From the NCBI RefSeq assembly GCF_900128455.1, contig NZ_LT635783.1, forward strand, positions 1,452,919 through 1,516,918: a DNA stretch of 64,000 nucleotides. The letters are read 5' to 3'. Positions 19,134-27,489 of this stretch are shown here, in pieces; position 1 is the stretch's first letter, and each line of letters starts with the position of its first letter. A model generated the notes under the pieces. It did no database searches. It had not been told where the DNA came from and saw only the letters and a list, made by a program, of their open reading frames with translations. Source of the stretch: Bacteroides mediterraneensis (GTDB lineage Bacteria > Bacteroidota > Bacteroidia > Bacteroidales > Bacteroidaceae). A program made the translations under genes and the position numbers.

Positions 19134-20179
19134 GCTTCCTCCTCCTTGTAGTTTTTCAGGGCCTCCAGCAGCGCATCGTTCTCCGGCCGCGTACCGATGG
19201 TGATGCGCAGGCAGTTGTGGCACAGGGCTACGTTGCTCCGGTTGCGGACGATGATGCCTCTGTCTACCAGGTAGTCGTAGATTTTCTTGGCATTGCTCAC
19301 CCGGGTGAGGAAGAAATTCGCGTCGGTGGGGTAGATGTGCTCGCAGCACGGCAGTTTCTCAAATTCGGTCATCAGCCGGGTACGTTCCTTCAGTAACGAA
19401 CCTACCCATTGCTGCACCTGATAATGCTTTTCAATCATCCGGATGGCTTCCTGCTGTGTCAGTCGGTTCACATTGTAAGGATATTTGATTTTGTTCAGCA
19501 GGTCGATGATTTCCTTGGAAGCGAACGCCATGCCCAGGCGGATGGCCGCACAGCCCCACGCCTTCGAGAAGGTCTGCAGGATAATCAGGTTCGGGAACTC
19601 GTCGAGCTGTGACAGGAACGACGGCTGGTCGGAGAAATCCGCATACGCCTCGTCCACGATGACCAGTCCTTCGAACTGCCGGAGCAGGGTCAGAATCTCT
19701 TCCCGGCACAGGTTGTTGCCCGTCGGGTTGTTGGGCGAGCAGAGGAAAATCAGTTTGGTGTGCTCGTCGGCAGCCGCCAGCAGGTCGGCAGCCTTGAACT
19801 GGAAATTCGCGTCGAGCTGCACCTTGCGGTACTCCACGTCGTTGACATTGGCACAGATCTGATACATGCCGTAGGTAGGCTCGATGGCCACCACGTTGTC
19901 GATGCCCGGACGGCAGAACGCCCGGAAAGGAAGGTCGATGGCCTCATCGCTGCCGTTGCCCAGGAAGATATGCTCGGGCGCCACCTTCTTGATACGCCCG
20001 ATCAGCCCCTTCAGTTCCCGTTGCAGCGGGTCCGGGTACCGGTTGTTGGGCGTGTTGTAAGGATTCTCGTTGGCATCCAGAAACACCGATGCCTCTTTCC
20101 CGCTATATTCGTCGCGTGCCGAAGAATAAGGCTTCAAGGCCCAGATGTTCGGCCGCGTAAGTTCTTTCAATGGTTTCAT
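19130..20179 (-). CDS. hisC: Histidinol-phosphate aminotransferase
   Basis: PLP-dependent aminotransferase converting imidazole-acetol phosphate to histidinol phosphate. The 349-residue protein has [19 protein letters not shown] at the N-terminus, [41 protein letters not shown] and the Schiff-base lysine motif [14 protein letters not shown], all in the order of class I/II aminotransferases. It overlaps hisD upstream and hisB downstream by 4 bases each (ATGA), a tightly coupled arrangement. Confidence 0.97.
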   Translation of the reverse strand: MKPLKELTRPNIWALKPYSSARDEYSGKEASVFLDANENPYNTPNNRYPDPLQRELKGLIGRIKKVAPEHIFLGNGSDEAIDLPFRAFCRPGIDNVVAIEPTYGMYQICANVNDVEYRKVQLDANFQFKAADLLAAADEHTKLIFLCSPNNPTGNNLCREEILTLLRQFEGLVIVDEAYADFSDQPSFLSQLDEFPNLIILQTFSKAWGCAAIRLGMAFASKEIIDLLNKIKYPYNVNRLTQQEAIRMIEKHYQVQQWVGSLLKERTRLMTEFEKLPCCEHIYPTDANFFLTRVSNAKKIYDYLVDRGIIVRNRSNVALCHNCLRITIGTRPENDALLEALKNYKEEEA

Positions 20180-21459
20180 GATTCTTTCTTTAAACGTACG
20201 GAGATTGCATTTTTGTGGCCGTCCAGCTGCTCGTTGGCCGCCATCACCTCAATGGCCGGGCCAATCATGGCGATGCCTTCGGGCGTGATTTCCTGGAATG
20301 TGATTTTGCGGATGAAGCTGTCCAGACTCACTCCGCTGTATGCCTTGGCATAGCCATTGGTCGGCAGCGTGTGGTTGGTGCCCGAAGCATAGTCGCCCGC
20401 ACTTTCCGGCGAATAATATCCCAGGAATACCGAGCCCGCATTGACAATCCGTTCGCTGACTTCCAGGTAGTCCTTGGTTTCGATAATCAGGTGTTCCGGC
20501 GCATACTCGTTGACCATGGCCACCGCCTCGTCCATGTCCTTCACCAGAATCAGTTTGCTGGCCGCCAGCGAGCGGCTGGCTATTTCCTTCCGCGGCAATT
20601 GGGCCAGCTGGCGCTCCACTTCCTTCATGGCGGCTATCAGCAGCGGTTCGCTCGTCGTAATCAGGATGGCCTGACTGTCTACTCCGTGTTCCGCCTGTGA
20701 AAGCAGGTCGGCTGCCACGAAAACCGGATTGGCGGTTTCATCGGCCAGTACCGCCACTTCCGACGGACCTGCCGGCATGTCGATGGCCACGTCGCGCAGG
20801 GAAACCTGCTGTTTGGCCGCCGTGACATACTGGTTGCCTGGACCGAATATCTTATATACTTTCGGAATGCTTTCCGTGCCGTAGGCCATGGCCCCGATAG
20901 CCTGTACGCCCCCCGCCTTGAAGATACGGTTGATGCCCGCCAGTTTGGCCGCATACAGGATGGCCGGATGAATCTTTCCTTCCTTGTCGGGCGGGGTACA
21001 GAGAATGATTTCCTTGCAGCCCGCAATCTGTGCCGGAGTGGCCAGCATCAGCACGGTCGAGAAGAGAGGAGCCGTTCCGCCGGGAATGTACAGTCCCACC
21101 TTCTCAATGGGCACCGCCTTCTGCCAGCAAGTGACGCCCGGCAGGGTGGTAATCTTTTTCCCTTGGAACACCTGTGCCGCGTGGAACGTGTGGATGTTCT
21201 TGTAGGCCAGTGTGATGGCCGCCTTCAGTTCGATGCTGACCTTCTTTTCCGCTTCGGTGATTTCCGCCTCGCTCACCTGCAGGGAGTCCAGCCGTACCTT
21301 GTCGAATTTCTCTTCATACTCCCGCACGGCCTTGTCGCCTTCAAACTTGATGCGGTTCAATATTTCGAGTACCGTCTCCCGCAGCGATTCCGTCTGGAGA
21401 GTAGGCCGTTTCAGTAAGTCGGCCCATGTACTTTTCTCAGGATAAGTAATGATGTTCAT
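20176..21459 (-). CDS. hisD: Histidinol dehydrogenase
   Basis: Oxidises histidinol to histidine in two NAD-dependent steps with zinc. From the ATG at 21457-21459 ([16 protein letters not shown]) the product is 427 residues, family-typical. Motifs: [17 protein letters not shown] near 130, [15 protein letters not shown] near 215, [15 protein letters not shown] near 232, [12 protein letters not shown] near 258 and [25 protein letters not shown] (catalytic Glu/His and zinc ligands). An in-frame ATG 27 bases upstream (21486) is possible but adds a non-homologous stub. Follows hisG by 30 bases. Confidence 0.96.
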   Translation of the reverse strand: MNIITYPEKSTWADLLKRPTLQTESLRETVLEILNRIKFEGDKAVREYEEKFDKVRLDSLQVSEAEITEAEKKVSIELKAAITLAYKNIHTFHAAQVFQGKKITTLPGVTCWQKAVPIEKVGLYIPGGTAPLFSTVLMLATPAQIAGCKEIILCTPPDKEGKIHPAILYAAKLAGINRIFKAGGVQAIGAMAYGTESIPKVYKIFGPGNQYVTAAKQQVSLRDVAIDMPAGPSEVAVLADETANPVFVAADLLSQAEHGVDSQAILITTSEPLLIAAMKEVERQLAQLPRKEIASRSLAASKLILVKDMDEAVAMVNEYAPEHLIIETKDYLEVSERIVNAGSVFLGYYSPESAGDYASGTNHTLPTNGYAKAYSGVSLDSFIRKITFQEITPEGIAMIGPAIEVMAANEQLDGHKNAISVRLKKES

Positions 21460-21489
21460 AGTAGCATTTGGTGTGAAATGATTCAACGG

Positions 21490-22341
21490 TTAAAGTATCA
21501 TTTTCTCGATGGGGAGTACCAGGATACCCTGTGCCCCGATGGCCTTCAGCTTGCCGATGATTTCCCAGAAACGTTTCTGGTCGATGACGGTGTGGATGCT
21601 GCTCCATCCCTCCGTGGCCAGCGGCATGATGGTGGGACTCTTGATACCCGGCAGTACCTCTACGATGTCATTCACCTTGTCGGTAGGCACGTTCATCAGC
21701 ACATACTTCTTGTCTTCGGCTGTCTTCACGGCATCGATGCGGAACAACAGCTCCTGAAGGATTTCCTTTTTTTCTGCCGACAGGTTCTTGTTGCCGATAA
21801 GCAAAGCCTCACTCTTCATCACCACTTCCACCTCTTTCAGGTTGTTGCTGATGAGGGTAGAGCCCGAGCTGACAATATCGAAGATGGCATCCGCCAGTCC
21901 GATGGCCGGAGATATTTCTACCGAGCCCGTGATGACATGGATGTCCGCCTCAATCTGCTGCTCGTTCAGGAAGTTCTTCAGGATGTGCGGGTAGGAAGTG
22001 GCAATCTTCTTGTGGTTGAACCACTGCAGCCCGTCGTATTCGGTCTCCTTATGGATGGCCAGCGAGAGACGGCATTTGCTGAATCCCAGCCGGTGAACGA
22101 TTTCAGCTTCTTCGGCACGTTCCACGAACTCGTTTTCCCCCACGATGCCCAGGTCGGCCACGCCGTTGGCCACGCACTGCGGAATATCGTCGTCGCGCAG
22201 GAAGAGCACCTCCACGGGGAAGTTGGTAGATTGTGTCAGCAAGGTACGTTTGGAAGTAGACAGCTTGATGTCGGCTTCTGTGAACAGGGCCATTGTGTCT
22301 TCAAACAAACGCCCTTTGGATTGTACGGCAATTCTTAACAT
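21490..22341 (-). CDS. hisG: ATP phosphoribosyltransferase (long form)
   Basis: First and committed step of histidine synthesis. The 283-residue protein is the long HisG with its own regulatory domain: MLRIAVQSKGRLFEDTM at the start, GVADLGIVGENEFVE near 75, the PRPP loop DIVSSGSTLISNNLKEVE near 170, and a C-terminal ACT-like domain (about 210-283, KKYVLMNVPTDKVNDIVEVLPG) that gives histidine feedback inhibition in this class. First structural gene after the his leader; 27 bases separate it from the leader terminator. Confidence 0.97.
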   Translation of the reverse strand: MLRIAVQSKGRLFEDTMALFTEADIKLSTSKRTLLTQSTNFPVEVLFLRDDDIPQCVANGVADLGIVGENEFVERAEEAEIVHRLGFSKCRLSLAIHKETEYDGLQWFNHKKIATSYPHILKNFLNEQQIEADIHVITGSVEISPAIGLADAIFDIVSSGSTLISNNLKEVEVVMKSEALLIGNKNLSAEKKEILQELLFRIDAVKTAEDKKYVLMNVPTDKVNDIVEVLPGIKSPTIMPLATEGWSSIHTVIDQKRFWEIIGKLKAIGAQGILVLPIEKMIL

Positions 22342-22367
22342 GTTGTTTTTCGGTTAAAGTGTCCAAA

Positions 22368-22408
22368 TAAAAAAAGGCTTACCGGGATGATTCCTAACGG
22401 CAAGCCTT
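22368..22408 (-). terminator. Transcription attenuator terminator of the his operon
   Basis: On the minus strand AAGGCTTGCCG pairs with CGGTAAGCCTT (11 pairs, one G-U), followed by a seven-T run, just before hisG. The 5' arm and loop contain CCGTTAGGAA, which is exactly complementary to TTCCTAACGG inside the leader ORF just after its His codons, giving a possible competing antiterminator pairing. That two exclusive structures exist is visible; that they control the operon is inference from the classic his attenuator. Confidence 0.8.
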
Positions 22409-22447
22409 CTTTGTTATCTTATCTCTTTTCTGTAACTACACGCCTTC

Positions 22448-22510
22448 TCAGCCTACCGTGTGAACCGTTAGGAAATGATGATGGCGATGATGTACAGTGT
22501 TTAAAATCAT
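22448..22510 (-). CDS. hisL: His operon leader peptide
   Basis: A 20-codon ORF (ATG at 22508-22510, TGA at 22448-22450) upstream of hisG. Its product contains HHRHHH, five His in six residues, plus a sixth His later, the signature of a histidine-starvation sensor. It is followed by a terminator hairpin and preceded by a good promoter. By analogy with known his leaders, ribosome stalling at the His codons under low His-tRNA would favour readthrough into hisGDCB. Too short for ordinary gene calling. Confidence 0.85.
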   Translation of the reverse strand: MILNTVHHRHHHFLTVHTVG

Positions 22511-22531
22511 ATTTTCTTTCTTTTGTTGCGA

Positions 22532-22563
22532 CAAAATTATAAGATAAGATTTGAAAAAGCAAA
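22532..22563 (-). promoter_or_regulatory. Promoter of the his leader and hisGDCB operon
   Basis: On the minus strand TTTG (22560-22563), a 20-base spacer and TAATTTTG (22532-22539) form a textbook Bacteroidetes -33/-7 pair, 22 bases before the leader-peptide ATG. Confidence 0.65.
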
Positions 22564-22598
22564 TATTTATCAGAAAAAAGTCGGTTTTGCTGTCAGTT

Positions 22599-23084
22599 TT
22601 ATAAATTCTCCACCTCTTTTTCCGTATAGCAGCCCTTGAAGCACATTTCCTTTTCCGCTTTTTCCTTCGAGAAGAGGTAATAGGTGCATACGGCCTTGGT
22701 GCAAAGCTGGTCGTGCTCGTCGAAGATGCCCGCTTCGATGAACGCGAAGTGCCGTTTCACTTCTTTCAGCCGCGCCCTGAGCGTGAGATGCGAGTCGGTG
22801 GTATGCACCGGCTTCAGGTAGTGCGTTTCCATGCGGGAAGTCACCCCCGAAGTCTGCATCTTGCGGGCGATGACCCAGGCACAGATTTCATCGAGCATCG
22901 TGGCCTGTATGCCCCCGTGCAGGGTGTTCACCCAGCCCTGGAAGCGGGCCTCCGGTTTCCACAGGCACACAATCTCTTCTCCGTCCTCGTAAAACTCCAT
23001 TTTCAGTCCGTCCTCGTTGTGGGGAGCACATCCGAAACAGTAGTAGCCTTCTATTCCTTTCCAGGGATTGATAATCTTTTCCAT
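22599..23084 (-). CDS. Hotdog-fold thioesterase (PaaI/4HBT family)
   Basis: Probable acyl-CoA thioesterase, 161 residues, cytoplasmic. The hotdog core is visible: FQGWVNTLHGGIQATMLDEICAWVI near residue 50-74 holds the HGG turn and the acidic residue used for catalysis in PaaI-type enzymes, and strands follow (THYLKPVHTTDSHLTLRARLKEVKRHFAFIEAGIFDE). An N-terminal YYCFGCAPHNEDGLKMEFYED segment with Cys resembles thioesterases that work on aromatic or unknown CoA esters. Substrate cannot be assigned. It is 19 bases from a Dabb protein gene upstream on the same strand, likely one transcript. Confidence 0.87.
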   Translation of the reverse strand: MEKIINPWKGIEGYYCFGCAPHNEDGLKMEFYEDGEEIVCLWKPEARFQGWVNTLHGGIQATMLDEICAWVIARKMQTSGVTSRMETHYLKPVHTTDSHLTLRARLKEVKRHFAFIEAGIFDEHDQLCTKAVCTYYLFSKEKAEKEMCFKGCYTEKEVENL

Positions 23085-23103
23085 GTGCGTCGAGGTTGGA
23101 AGG

Positions 23104-23403
23104 TTAGAGGGTATAGTCCACGCAGGCCCGGTTTTCCTTGGCCTCTTTCAGGATACCCGCCGCAGCCACATGGGCCGGATGGATGGAATAGGCTTTTACG
23201 TCGTCGAGGGTGTCGAAACTGCTGTCCAGGCAGATGTCCCATGTCTCTGCCGGGTTCTCGTTCAGTCCTACATGGATGTCGCGGATAAAAGGAATGGTAG
23301 CCGGAAGGGCTTCGATAGCCGCTTTGAAACGGTGCATGATGTCGGCTTTTTCAGCCGCAGAAAGACTTTCTTTCAGTTTGAATAGAACAATGTGTTTGAC
23401 CAT
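23104..23403 (-). CDS. Dabb (stress-responsive alpha/beta-barrel) domain protein
   Basis: Single-domain protein of 99 residues. The start MVKHIVLFKLKE, the middle IPFIRDIHVGLNENPAETWDICLDSSFDTLDDVKAY and the end SIHPAHVAAAGILKEAKENRACVDY are the Dabb pattern, a dimeric ferredoxin-like barrel. Members range from stress proteins to small cyclases and monooxygenase relatives; the exact role here is unknown. First gene of a likely two-gene unit with the thioesterase, divergent from udk. Confidence 0.9.
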   Translation of the reverse strand: MVKHIVLFKLKESLSAAEKADIMHRFKAAIEALPATIPFIRDIHVGLNENPAETWDICLDSSFDTLDDVKAYSIHPAHVAAAGILKEAKENRACVDYTL

Positions 23404-23404
23404 G

Positions 23405-23435
23405 TTTGTTTGTTTTTATGATTTTCGTATTTTTG
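23405..23435 (+). promoter_or_regulatory. Promoter of udk-mltF
   Basis: TTTG (23405-23408), a 19-base spacer and TATTTTTG (23428-23435) match the Bacteroidetes promoter layout, 38 bases before the preferred udk ATG. Confidence 0.6.
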
Positions 23436-23473
23436 TGTATTGCAAATATAGAAATTAATTATTGAAACAAGTT

Positions 23474-24085
23474 ATGATTATCATTGGAATTGCAGGAGGA
23501 ACAGGCTCCGGGAAAACAACTGTGGTGCGACGGATTGTAGAAAGTCTGTCGGAAAATGAAGTGGCAGTGCTTCCGCTCGACTCATATTACAAGGACAGCA
23601 GCCATGTGCCCGTGGAAGAGCGGCAGAACATCAACTTCGACCATCCTTCTGCCTTCGACTGGGATTTGCTTTCGAAGCACGTGGATATGCTGCGCCGGGG
23701 CGAGGCCATCGAACAGCCCGTGTATTCCTACCTGACCTGTACCCGCCAGAAGGAGACCATTCACGTGGAACCGCGCAAGGTGGTCATCATCGAAGGGATT
23801 CTGGCCCTGAGCGACCGTCGTCTCTGCAAGCAGATGGACCTGCGCATCTTTGTGGATGCCGACCCCGACGAACGTCTGATACGTGTCATCCAGCGGGATG
23901 TGATTGAACGCGGACGTACGGCGGAGGCCGTGATGGACCGTTACGTGCGGGTGCTGAAACCCATGCACCTGGAGTTCATCGAGCCGGCCAAGCGGATTGC
24001 CGACCTGATTGTCCCGCAGGGAGGACACAACGAAAAAGCCATTGAGATTCTGAAAATGTACATCGAAAAAATCGTGGACCGATGA
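23474..24085 (+). CDS. udk: Uridine kinase
   Basis: Phosphorylates uridine and cytidine in pyrimidine salvage. The product from the ATG at 23474 (MIIIGIAGGTGSGKTTVVRRI) is 203 residues with P-loop GGTGSGKTT at 8-16, the substrate region LPLDSYYKDSSHVP, NFDHPSAFDWDLL and YSYLTCTRQKETIHVEPRKVVIIEGILAL, and the lid RVIQRDVIERGRTAE. A TTG four codons upstream could also start translation, but the ATG gives the standard N-terminus. Its stop overlaps the start of the lytic transglycosylase gene by 4 bases (ATGA). Confidence 0.95.
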   Translation: MIIIGIAGGTGSGKTTVVRRIVESLSENEVAVLPLDSYYKDSSHVPVEERQNINFDHPSAFDWDLLSKHVDMLRRGEAIEQPVYSYLTCTRQKETIHVEPRKVVIIEGILALSDRRLCKQMDLRIFVDADPDERLIRVIQRDVIERGRTAEAVMDRYVRVLKPMHLEFIEPAKRIADLIVPQGGHNEKAIEILKMYIEKIVDR

Positions 24086-25455
24086 AAACCTGGATCGGAT
24101 GTCTGGTAGGGGCGATGGCGCTGCTGCTCTTTTCCTGTCAGCCGGAAAAGAAGACGGAGGAGGTGGCGGTCGACTTGCCGCAGATACTGGAGAAGAAAGA
24201 GCTGGTGGTGCTCACGGTAAACAGTTCCGTGTCGTACTTCAACTACCGCGGCGAACCTATGGGATTCCAGTACGAACTGGCCCAGCAGTTTGCCAAGTCG
24301 CTCGGTGTGACCCTGAAGGTAAAGGTGGTGAAAGACGAAGAAGGGCTGGTGGACAGTCTGCTCTGTGGGGCAGGCGACCTGGTGGCCTATAACCTCATCA
24401 TGACCAACGCCCTGAAAGACAGTCTGATTTATTGCGGGGAGGAAGACATCACCCGCCAGGTCATCGTGCAGCGGCGCGGAAAGGAAGCCCTGAAAGACGT
24501 GACGGAGCTGGTGGGGAAGAAGGTCTATGTCAATTCCGGAAAATACCGCACCCGGCTGGAGAACCTGAACCGGGAGCTGGGAGGCGGCATCGACATCTGT
24601 GAGGTCTCCTCCGACAGTGTCTCGTCGGAAGACCTGATTACGTGGGTGGCGGAGGGCCGTATCGACTATACGGTGGCCACCGACGAAATCGCCAAAATCA
24701 ACCGAACCTATTATCCGGTGCTGGACATCAAGCTGGCCATCAGCTTCGACCAGCGTTCATCGTGGGCCGTGCGCAAGACCTCGCCCCAGCTGGCCGCCGC
24801 AGCCGACAAGTGGCACCGTGAGAACATCAACTCACCGGAGTTCCGGGCCAGTGCCCGGCGTTATTTCGAACTGGCCAAGCGTCCGTCGCACGGGTCCATT
24901 CTTTCCGTGAAAGACGGTAAGATTTCCCACTACGACGACCTGTTCCGCCGTTATGCCAAGGAAATCGGGTGGGACTGGCGTCTGCTGGCCTCGCTGGCCT
25001 ATACGGAATCGAACTTCAATCCGAACGTCGTGTCGTGGGCCGGAGCCAAGGGACTGATGCAGCTCATGCCTGCCACCTCCCGTGTGATGGGGGTACCGCC
25101 CGGCAAGGAACAGGACCCGGAAGAGAGCATCAAGGCCGCCGTGAAATACATCGCCAACATGCAGCGCACGTTCAGTAAGGTAACCGACAAGGAAGAGCAG
25201 GCGAAGTTCATCCTCGCTGCCTACAACTGCGGGATAGGCCATGTGACCGATGCCATGGCCCTGGCCGAGAAGTATGGCTGCAACCGTTACCTGTGGGAGC
25301 ACCACGTGGCCCATTACATGCTGCTCAAAAGCAACAAGGAATATTATCAGGACCCCGTCTGCAAGAACGGCTATCTCCGCGGCAGCGATACGTATGAGTT
25401 CGTGCGGGAGATTCTGGCGCGAGCGGAGCTTTACAAACGGAAAATCAAGAAGTAA
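24082..25455 (+). CDS. MltF-like membrane-bound lytic transglycosylase lipoprotein
   Basis: Peptidoglycan-cleaving enzyme at the envelope, 457 residues. A lipoprotein signal ends at Cys19 (ALLLFSC). Residues about 40-260 form an extracellular solute-binding (SBP_bac_3) domain (VLTVNSSVSYFNYRGEPMGFQYELAQQF), and about 275-440 the SLT domain with catalytic Glu in SLAYTESNFNPNVVSWAGAKGLMQLMP and the AAYNCGIGHVTDA motif. This two-domain order is that of MltF. It is translationally coupled to udk (4-base overlap), a pairing with no obvious functional logic. A terminator follows. Confidence 0.93.
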   Translation: MKTWIGCLVGAMALLLFSCQPEKKTEEVAVDLPQILEKKELVVLTVNSSVSYFNYRGEPMGFQYELAQQFAKSLGVTLKVKVVKDEEGLVDSLLCGAGDLVAYNLIMTNALKDSLIYCGEEDITRQVIVQRRGKEALKDVTELVGKKVYVNSGKYRTRLENLNRELGGGIDICEVSSDSVSSEDLITWVAEGRIDYTVATDEIAKINRTYYPVLDIKLAISFDQRSSWAVRKTSPQLAAAADKWHRENINSPEFRASARRYFELAKRPSHGSILSVKDGKISHYDDLFRRYAKEIGWDWRLLASLAYTESNFNPNVVSWAGAKGLMQLMPATSRVMGVPPGKEQDPEESIKAAVKYIANMQRTFSKVTDKEEQAKFILAAYNCGIGHVTDAMALAEKYGCNRYLWEHHVAHYMLLKSNKEYYQDPVCKNGYLRGSDTYEFVREILARAELYKRKIKK

Positions 25456-25480
25456 GAGACGAGTTTAGGAACTTGTTCGG

Positions 25481-25522
25481 AAAGTGCTTGGAGGTTTTTG
25501 TGGAAACTTCAGGCACTTTTTT
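25481..25522 (+). terminator. Rho-independent terminator after the MltF-like gene
   Basis: AAAGTGC and GCACTTT form the stem base; the imperfect inner arms TTGGAGGTTT and AAACTTCAG extend it, followed by TTTT. It starts 26 bases after the stop codon. Confidence 0.65.
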
Positions 25523-25533
25523 ATGTTTCCCTG

Positions 25534-25616
25534 CCCGGAAACGTACGTTTCCCGTGGCGGAGCCGTATGTTTTCCGCGTGAAAACCGTACGTTTCTCTGC
25601 CGGGAAACGTAGAAAA
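25534..25616. repeat. Cluster of four AAACGTACGTTT-type palindromic units
   Basis: In the 285-base spacer before hsdM four related units occur: CGGAAACGTACGTTTCCCG (a near-perfect palindrome), GCCGTATGTTTTCCGC, GAAAACCGTACGTTTCTC and CGGGAAACGTAGAAAATT. They share the AAACG/CGTTT arms of the clusters near 14.2 and 49.1 kb, but with the shorter centre TA and GC-rich flanks, so they may be a subfamily. Confidence 0.7.
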
Positions 25617-25674
25617 TTCTTTGAGGATGGGGTATCTTCGGCGGGAGGTTTTTTCATCTTCTCGGGGAAAAGCG

Positions 25675-25682
25675 TAACTTTG
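25675..25682 (+). promoter_or_regulatory. Candidate -7 element of the type I R-M operon
   Basis: TAACTTTG fits TAnnTTTG, 59 bases before the hsdM ATG. No exact TTTG at -33 (T-rich instead). Confidence 0.45.
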
Positions 25683-25741
25683 TAGAATGTTGAATGTTCA
25701 ATAGACCTCATTGTGAGTTTGGAAAGACTGAAAATAGAATT

Positions 25742-27310
25742 ATGGCAACAAGTACACAACAAAAGCAAGAGTTATTCAAGACAATATGGGCCACAGCCGA
25801 AGATTTGCGGAACAGTGTGGACGGATGGGATTTCAAGCAATATGTGCTGGGCATGTTGTTTTACCGTTTCATCTCGGAAAACATCACCAACTACATCAAC
25901 AAATTGCAGCGTGAGGCTGGCATGGAAGATTTCGACTATACCACTTTCCCTGATGAAGAGGCCGAGAATGCGCGGGAAATGATTGTGCAGGAAAAGGGCT
26001 TTTTCATCTTGCCGTCTGAATTGTTCTGCAACGTACGGGCAAAAGCCAAGAACGACGCCAACCTGAACGAAACCTTGGAGGCGGTGTTCGACCACATTGA
26101 AGCGTCGGCCAAAGGAACGGACAGCGAAGACGACCTGAAAGGGCTTTTCGACGACATCGACGTGAACAGCAACAAACTGGGCAACACCGTGCCCAAGCGT
26201 AACGAAACCCTCTGCAAGATATTGAATACCATCGGAGGGCTCGACTTGAAGGGGGATTATTCGGAAAACCAAATCGATGTTTTCGGGGATGCCTACGAGT
26301 TTCTGATGACCATGTATGCCGGGAATGCCGGAAAGTCGGGCGGTGAGTTCTTCACACCGCAGGAGGTGAGCGAGTTGCTGGCCCGCATTACGGTGGTCGG
26401 CAAGAAGGAAGTGAACAAGGTGTACGACCCTGCTTGCGGCTCAGGCTCCTTGCTGTTGCAGTTTGCCAAGGTGTTGGGCAAGGAAAATGTGCGTACGGGG
26501 TTCTTCGGACAGGAAATCAACATCACGACCTACAACCTGTGCCGCATCAACATGTTTCTGCACGACATCAATTACGAGAAGTTCGACATCCACTGCGGCG
26601 ATACGCTGACCGAGCCTTACCATTGGGATGATGAGCCTTTCGATGCCATCGTGTCCAACCCGCCTTATTCCACCAAATGGGCAGGTGATTCCAATCCGGT
26701 ACTGATTAATGACCCGCGTTTTGCACCTGCGGGTGTACTGGCTCCCAAGACCAAGGCTGACCTGGCTTTCACCATGCACATGCTGTCGTGGCTTTCTACC
26801 GACGGCACGGCGGCCATCGTAGAGTTCCCGGGTGTGCTGTATCGGGGTGGAGCCGAGCAGAAGATTCGCAAGTACTTGATTGATAACAATTACGTAGATA
26901 CGGTGATTCAGCTTCCAGCCAATTTGTTCTTTGGGGTGTCGATTGCCACCTGCATTATTGTGCTGAAAAAGAGCAAGAAAGAAAACAAGACCCTGTTTAT
27001 CGATGCCAGTGCAGAGTTTGTGCACGAGGGAAACAAGAACAAACTTTCGCCCGATAATATCAGTCACATCCTGAATGAATACATCGACCGCAAGGAAGTG
27101 CAGCATTTTTCTGCCTTGGTAGACAATGCGGCCATTGCAGAGAACGACTATAATCTGTCTGTCAGCAGTTACGTGGAGGCAGAAGACACTCGTCCACAGA
27201 CCGACATCAAGGAACTGAACGAACGAATCCGCCGCATTGTGGCACGCGAAAACGAATTGCGTACAGAAATCGACCGGATTGTGGCAGAATTGGAGGAGGA
27301 TGAGGCATGA
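25742..27310 (+). CDS. hsdM: Type I restriction-modification DNA methyltransferase subunit
   Basis: N6-adenine methyltransferase subunit of a type I R-M complex, 522 residues from the ATG at 25742 (MATSTQQKQELFKTIWATAEDLRNSVDGWDFKQYVLGMLFYRFISEN, typical HsdM N-terminal helical domain; only the first part is diagnostic). SAM motif I is VYDPACGSGSLLLQF and the catalytic motif IV is NPPYSTKW; GGEFFTPQEVSELLARI precedes them. The C-terminal helix (ELNERIRRIVARENELRTEIDRIVAELEE) is the HsdS-contacting coil. An upstream in-frame ATG (25694) adds 16 residues without homology. Base composition is like the core genome, unlike the next genes. Confidence 0.95.
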   Translation: MATSTQQKQELFKTIWATAEDLRNSVDGWDFKQYVLGMLFYRFISENITNYINKLQREAGMEDFDYTTFPDEEAENAREMIVQEKGFFILPSELFCNVRAKAKNDANLNETLEAVFDHIEASAKGTDSEDDLKGLFDDIDVNSNKLGNTVPKRNETLCKILNTIGGLDLKGDYSENQIDVFGDAYEFLMTMYAGNAGKSGGEFFTPQEVSELLARITVVGKKEVNKVYDPACGSGSLLLQFAKVLGKENVRTGFFGQEINITTYNLCRINMFLHDINYEKFDIHCGDTLTEPYHWDDEPFDAIVSNPPYSTKWAGDSNPVLINDPRFAPAGVLAPKTKADLAFTMHMLSWLSTDGTAAIVEFPGVLYRGGAEQKIRKYLIDNNYVDTVIQLPANLFFGVSIATCIIVLKKSKKENKTLFIDASAEFVHEGNKNKLSPDNISHILNEYIDRKEVQHFSALVDNAAIAENDYNLSVSSYVEAEDTRPQTDIKELNERIRRIVARENELRTEIDRIVAELEEDEA

Positions 27311-27489
27311 GTGAGATGCAGGGAAATATAATTGAGTCTTATTGTTCTTATCCAATTACGAACTCACTGCGTTCGCAATTGGATGTTGCAAAATATTTGC
27401 TTGGTTTGCAGGTGATTAATTGTATGGGTAACGTAGGATGGTGGAAAAAGGTCAGAACGCAGAAATTGTGGAGGATGAATTATGAGTAA
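27307..27489 (+). CDS. Small ORF bridging hsdM and hsdS, doubtful
   Basis: A 60-codon ORF that begins inside the hsdM stop (ATGA overlap) and ends 8 bases into hsdS, so all three frames are chained. The product (start MSEMQGNIIESYCSYP, end KKVRTQKLWRMNYE) matches no family I know. It could be a genuine translational bridge or chance reading through a spacer that also contains a 33-base imperfect palindrome. I list it because its position is unusual, not because its sequence is convincing. Confidence 0.25.
   Translation: MSEMQGNIIESYCSYPITNSLRSQLDVAKYLLGLQVINCMGNVGWWKKVRTQKLWRMNYE
27351..27383. repeat. 33-base imperfect palindrome between hsdM and hsdS
   Basis: TCCAATTACGAA and TTCGCAATTGGA are arms of an inverted repeat (11 of 12 paired) around a nine-base centre. 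No T run follows, so it is not a standard terminator. Function unknown; it could be a relic of a mobile or repeated sequence. Confidence 0.65.

Noticed and set aside
18009..19349. Extended N-terminus of hisB (446 codons)
   Set aside because: The first 72 residues are hisC read out of frame; hisB starts at 19133 with the HAD motif right after.
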